Part shown: in pieces, positions 14,230-16,204 of the stretch
Position numbering within the stretch: the first letter of the stretch is position 1
How the letters are laid out: the number at the start of each line of letters is the position of its first letter
DNA from: Ardenticatenaceae bacterium
GTDB lineage: Bacteria; Chloroflexota; Anaerolineae; Promineifilales; Promineifilaceae
Length of the DNA stretch: 16,204 nt
Direction: 5' to 3'
Assembly: GCA_020634215.1 (NCBI GenBank)
Contig: JACKCD010000082.1
Location: 1 to 16,204 of the forward strand
Translations under genes and position numbers: made by a program
Notes under the pieces: generated by a model
What the model was told of the DNA's origin: nothing
Seen by the model: the letters and a program-made list of their open reading frames with translations, nothing else
Databases searched by the model: none

Positions 14230-15438
14230 ATGAACGAATTTCAAGAAAAACTGGTTCACTTCACCTGGCCGGAGCCAAAAAAGAGCTACGATGTCGTTAT
14301 TGTGGGGGGCGGTGGGCATGGGCTGGCGGCGGCGTATTATTTGGCGACGCGGCATGGCATTACCAATGTGGCGGTGCTGGAGCGCAACTACATTGGTGGC
14401 GGCAATTCTGGGCGCAACACCACCATCATTCGCGCCAACTATGGCATTCCCGAAGCGGTGCGCTTTTACCAGCACAGCCTAGAGCTTTACCAAACGCTGG
14501 AGGCGGAGACGGGGCGCTGGATTATGCACCAGGAGAAGGGGATTCTCTGGATGGCGCACAGCGAAATTGGGATGCAGCAGCAGAAGGCGCGGGCGGCGAT
14601 TAACCGCGCGTTTGGGGCTAAGACGGAGTTTTTGACCCCGGAGGAGATTCTTAAAGTTTGCCCGGAGATTGACCTGACGGGTGGCGGCGTGTGGCCGGTG
14701 GTGGGTGGCTCGTATAACACTGAGGCGGCGACGGCGCGGCATGACCGGGTGAATTGGGCGTTGGCGGAAGGGGCGATGATGCGGGGGGTGCATGTGCATC
14801 AGAAAACGGCCGTTACTGGCCTGCTCATGGAAGGCAACCGAGTCACCGGCGTGCAAACGGACAAAGGGCCAATTTCGGCCGGCATTGTCATGAGTGCCGT
14901 TGGCGGCCACGTCACCTCGCTGGCGGCGATGGCTGGGCTGCGGCTCCCCATTCGCACCCACCCCCTGCAAGCGTTTGTCACCAACCATTACGCCCGCACC
15001 TTCCACCCCATCGTGGCCTCCACCAATTTGCTCTTTTACGTTTCGCAAACGGCGCGGGGCGAAATGCTGATGGGGGCGGAGATTGACCCGCAGCCCAGTT
15101 ACAACTACCGTTCCGACCACCACTTTTTGCAAAGCTGCGCCTTCCGCGCCACCACGCTGCTCCCTTTCCTGCGCGATTTGCGCGTCTTGCGGCAGTGGAC
15201 GGGTGTCTGCGACATGAGTCCCGACTATTCGCCGATTATGGGCAAAACGAGCGTGGACGGCTTTTACATCACCACCGGCTGGGGAACGTGGGGCTTCAAA
15301 GCCATTCCCGCCAGTGGCGAACAGATGGCGCAGCTTATCGCCACGGGCGAAACGCCGGAGATGATCGCCCCCTTTGCCCTTTCGCGTTTTGCTGAAGATC
15401 GTTTAATGGCGGATCGCGGTTCGGCCGGCACGCATTAG
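14230..15438 (+). CDS. soxB: Sarcosine oxidase beta subunit-like FAD oxidoreductase
   Basis: A 402-aa protein of the normal SoxB length. The FAD dinucleotide-binding site is YDVVIVGGGGHGLAAAYYLA (20-39), followed by the SoxB-typical NVAVLERNYIGGGNSGRNTT (46-65) and a C-terminal GWGTWGFKAIPASGEQMA. H171 in ARHDRVNW occupies the region where the beta subunit of heterotetrameric sarcosine oxidase carries its covalent FMN histidine. It should oxidise a secondary or tertiary amino acid such as sarcosine or dimethylglycine. Strong overall resemblance to SoxB rather than to DadA or monomeric sarcosine oxidase. No Shine-Dalgarno is visible before the ATG; a hairpin repeat sits there. A palindrome at 14805 is read TAV. 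Confidence 0.9.
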   Translation: MNEFQEKLVHFTWPEPKKSYDVVIVGGGGHGLAAAYYLATRHGITNVAVLERNYIGGGNSGRNTTIIRANYGIPEAVRFYQHSLELYQTLEAETGRWIMHQEKGILWMAHSEIGMQQQKARAAINRAFGAKTEFLTPEEILKVCPEIDLTGGGVWPVVGGSYNTEAATARHDRVNWALAEGAMMRGVHVHQKTAVTGLLMEGNRVTGVQTDKGPISAGIVMSAVGGHVTSLAAMAGLRLPIRTHPLQAFVTNHYARTFHPIVASTNLLFYVSQTARGEMLMGAEIDPQPSYNYRSDHHFLQSCAFRATTLLPFLRDLRVLRQWTGVCDMSPDYSPIMGKTSVDGFYITTGWGTWGFKAIPASGEQMAQLIATGETPEMIAPFALSRFAEDRLMADRGSAGTH

Positions 15439-15439
15439 T

Positions 15440-15511
15440 TTGGTAATCAGTAATCAGTTATCAGTTATCAGTTGCGGCACTGATTACCGATGACCGATTA
15501 CTGATTACCAA
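15440..15511. repeat. Heptamer-built hairpin between beta and delta genes
   Basis: The left arm contains four tandem 7-bp units: TAATCAG twice, then TTATCAG twice (15444-15471). Arms 15440-15472 and 15479-15511 match at 29 of 33 positions with a 6-nt loop (TGCGGC). The element starts right after the soxB-like stop (15438) and ends 12 nt before the soxD-like ATG. Confidence 0.75.
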
Positions 15512-15523
15512 TTACTGAAAAAA

Positions 15524-15760
15524 ATGAGTCTACAAATTCCCTGTCCCCACTGCGGGACGCGACCTGTGCAAGAGTTTGTTTATGGTGAGATTCCGGTGGT
15601 GCCGGATTCGATTACCGACCCCGATGCGCGTGATTTGGATCGGGCGTTTATGCGGAGTAACCTGGAGGGGGTGCAAACGGAGGCGTGGTTTCACGTTTTT
15701 GGCTGCCGCCGCTGGGTGCGGCTGCGCCGCGACACGCGAGCGGATGTGGTTGTTGACTGA
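15524..15760 (+). CDS. soxD: Sarcosine oxidase delta subunit-like zinc protein
   Basis: A 78-aa protein, slightly shorter than the usual SoxD of about 90-100 aa. All four zinc ligands of the family are present: C7 and C10 in IPCPHCG, and H57 and C61 in WFHVFGCRRW. The closing RRDTRADVV also matches SoxD. The delta subunit is a structural zinc protein of the heterotetramer. No Shine-Dalgarno is visible before the ATG; the spacer from soxB is almost entirely a hairpin repeat. Fourth gene of the cluster; in classical operons the order is usually B-D-A-G, so the halves are swapped here. Confidence 0.88.
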   Translation: MSLQIPCPHCGTRPVQEFVYGEIPVVPDSITDPDARDLDRAFMRSNLEGVQTEAWFHVFGCRRWVRLRRDTRADVVVD

Positions 15761-15765
15761 TAAAT

Positions 15766-15794
15766 GGTAGGGGCGTATCGCATACGCCCTTTCC
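15766..15794. repeat. Dispersed palindrome GGGCGTAT-type, copy 3
   Basis: Stem GGGCGTAT (15771-15778) / ATACGCCC (15782-15789) with loop CGC, preceded by GGTAG. It differs from the copies near the lysM gene by one base in the loop region. It begins 6 nt after the soxD-like stop and could mark the end of the cluster transcript. Confidence 0.75.
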
Positions 15795-15825
15795 TATTGG
15801 AATATATAAGGCGTAATAGGTGATC

Positions 15826-16197
15826 ATGATGTTTGATGAAGCGATTGAACAAGCGTTGGCGCAGGATTTGACGATTGACATGACGACGATGGGGCGGAAG
15901 AGTGGGGAGCCGAAGCGGATTGAGATTTGGTTTCATGGGATTAACGGCCGTTACTACATCACCGGCACACCCGGCCCCCGTGACTGGTACGCCAACCTCG
16001 TCGCCAACCCCGCCTTCACCTTCCACCTCAAACACACCACCCAGGCCGACCTGCCCGCCCGCGCCCGCCCCATCACCGACCCCGCCGAACGGCGGCAGGT
16101 TTTGACCGACCCCGTGATGAACTGGTACCATGAACAGGTCAAGGACATGGATAAATTTGTGGATCAAGCCCCGCTGGTTGAGGTGATATTTGTGTGA
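15826..16197 (+). CDS. F420-type nitroreductase-family (DUF385-like) protein
   Basis: About 123 aa with the signature of the deazaflavin-dependent nitroreductase family: MTTMGRKSGEPKRIEIWF, then GRYYITGTPGPRDWYANLVANP. The family has a split-barrel, flavin-reductase-like fold and often uses coenzyme F420, but some members bind FMN or fatty acids, so the cofactor is open. The frame begins at GTG 15820, but ATG 15826 or 15829 fits better because TAGG lies just upstream. It follows the Sox-like cluster on the same strand after a palindromic repeat, so co-transcription is uncertain. At 15943 the palindrome (NGR) marks an abrupt change from G-rich to C-rich coding sequence. Confidence 0.82.
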   Translation: MMFDEAIEQALAQDLTIDMTTMGRKSGEPKRIEIWFHGINGRYYITGTPGPRDWYANLVANPAFTFHLKHTTQADLPARARPITDPAERRQVLTDPVMNWYHEQVKDMDKFVDQAPLVEVIFV

Positions 16198-16204
16198 TGA
16201 TACC

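Larger units (their letters stand above)
404..15952. repeat. AACGGCCGTT, highly iterated 10-bp palindrome (24 exact copies)
   Basis: Exact copies begin at 404, 968, 1393, 1548, 1724, 1850, 4477, 5607, 6748, 6937, 7383, 8943, 9041, 9266, 9743, 9988, 10130, 10738, 11524, 12254, 12308, 12918, 14805 and 15943. A one-base variant begins at 7597. Only 1548 and 11524 are intergenic. In genes the copy is read Thr-Ala-Val 13 times, Asn-Gly-Arg 7 times and Arg-Pro twice. At this base composition far fewer than one copy would be expected in 16 kb. The core CGGCCG is palindromic, so both strands carry the same site. The behaviour recalls HIP1 of cyanobacteria, but the sequence is different. Confidence 0.95.

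Noticed and set aside
13792..14475. 227-codon open frame on the minus strand opposite the soxG-like and soxB-like genes
   Set aside because: It crosses two real plus-strand genes and a hairpin repeat and shows no domain.

Overview
The window is a gene-dense, GC-rich bacterial chromosome segment with no ribosomal, phage or transposase genes. The mixture of gene families (MocR-type regulator, DUF1697, F420-type nitroreductase-like protein, aconitase X pair, Sox-type oxidase) and the abundance of short palindromes suggest an environmental bacterium, possibly a Chloroflexota (Anaerolineae-like) member. That placement is inference; no marker gene here settles it.

Layout. Positions 1-3304 are read on the minus strand: a TPR protein (1631-3304), a MocR/GntR-type PLP regulator (56-1489) and the first codons of a further gene (1-55). 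A carboxymuconolactone decarboxylase/AhpD-like gene (3464-4036, +) diverges from the TPR gene and converges on a two-gene minus-strand unit: an apolipoprotein N-acyltransferase-like protein (4681-6201) and a six-helix membrane protein (4093-4677). After a 390-nt gap come more minus-strand genes: a class A beta-lactamase-fold protein (6592-7434), both subunits of an aconitase X enzyme (small 7516-7959, large 8069-9322) and a GNAT acetyltransferase (9453-10253). From 10406 onward everything reads plus: DUF1697, a small LysM protein with a clear Rho-independent terminator, then a four-gene heterotetrameric sarcosine-oxidase-like cluster in the order A-G-B-D (11580-15760) and an F420/DUF385-like protein (15826-16197).

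The metabolic core is the Sox-type cluster. Its beta and delta subunits are textbook members, including all four zinc ligands in delta. The alpha subunit is short (735 aa) and retains complete cysteine sets for two [2Fe-2S] clusters that sarcosine oxidase alpha subunits normally lack. The aconitase X pair nearby may belong to imino-acid (hydroxyproline-type) catabolism, which would suit such an oxidase, but this link is inference.

The most unusual signal is in the DNA rather than in the proteins. The 10-bp palindrome AACGGCCGTT occurs 24 times exactly, 22 of them inside genes and in all three reading frames. At most copies the top strand changes from G-rich to C-rich, so the local GC skew looks like a sawtooth with the palindrome at each break. 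Intergenic spaces carry a second class of elements: hairpins whose arms are tandem 7-bp (sometimes 9- or 10-bp) units, with a different unit at each site, plus a dispersed palindrome around GGGCGTAT-GCATACGCC and a 52-bp repeat placed just upstream of two start codons.
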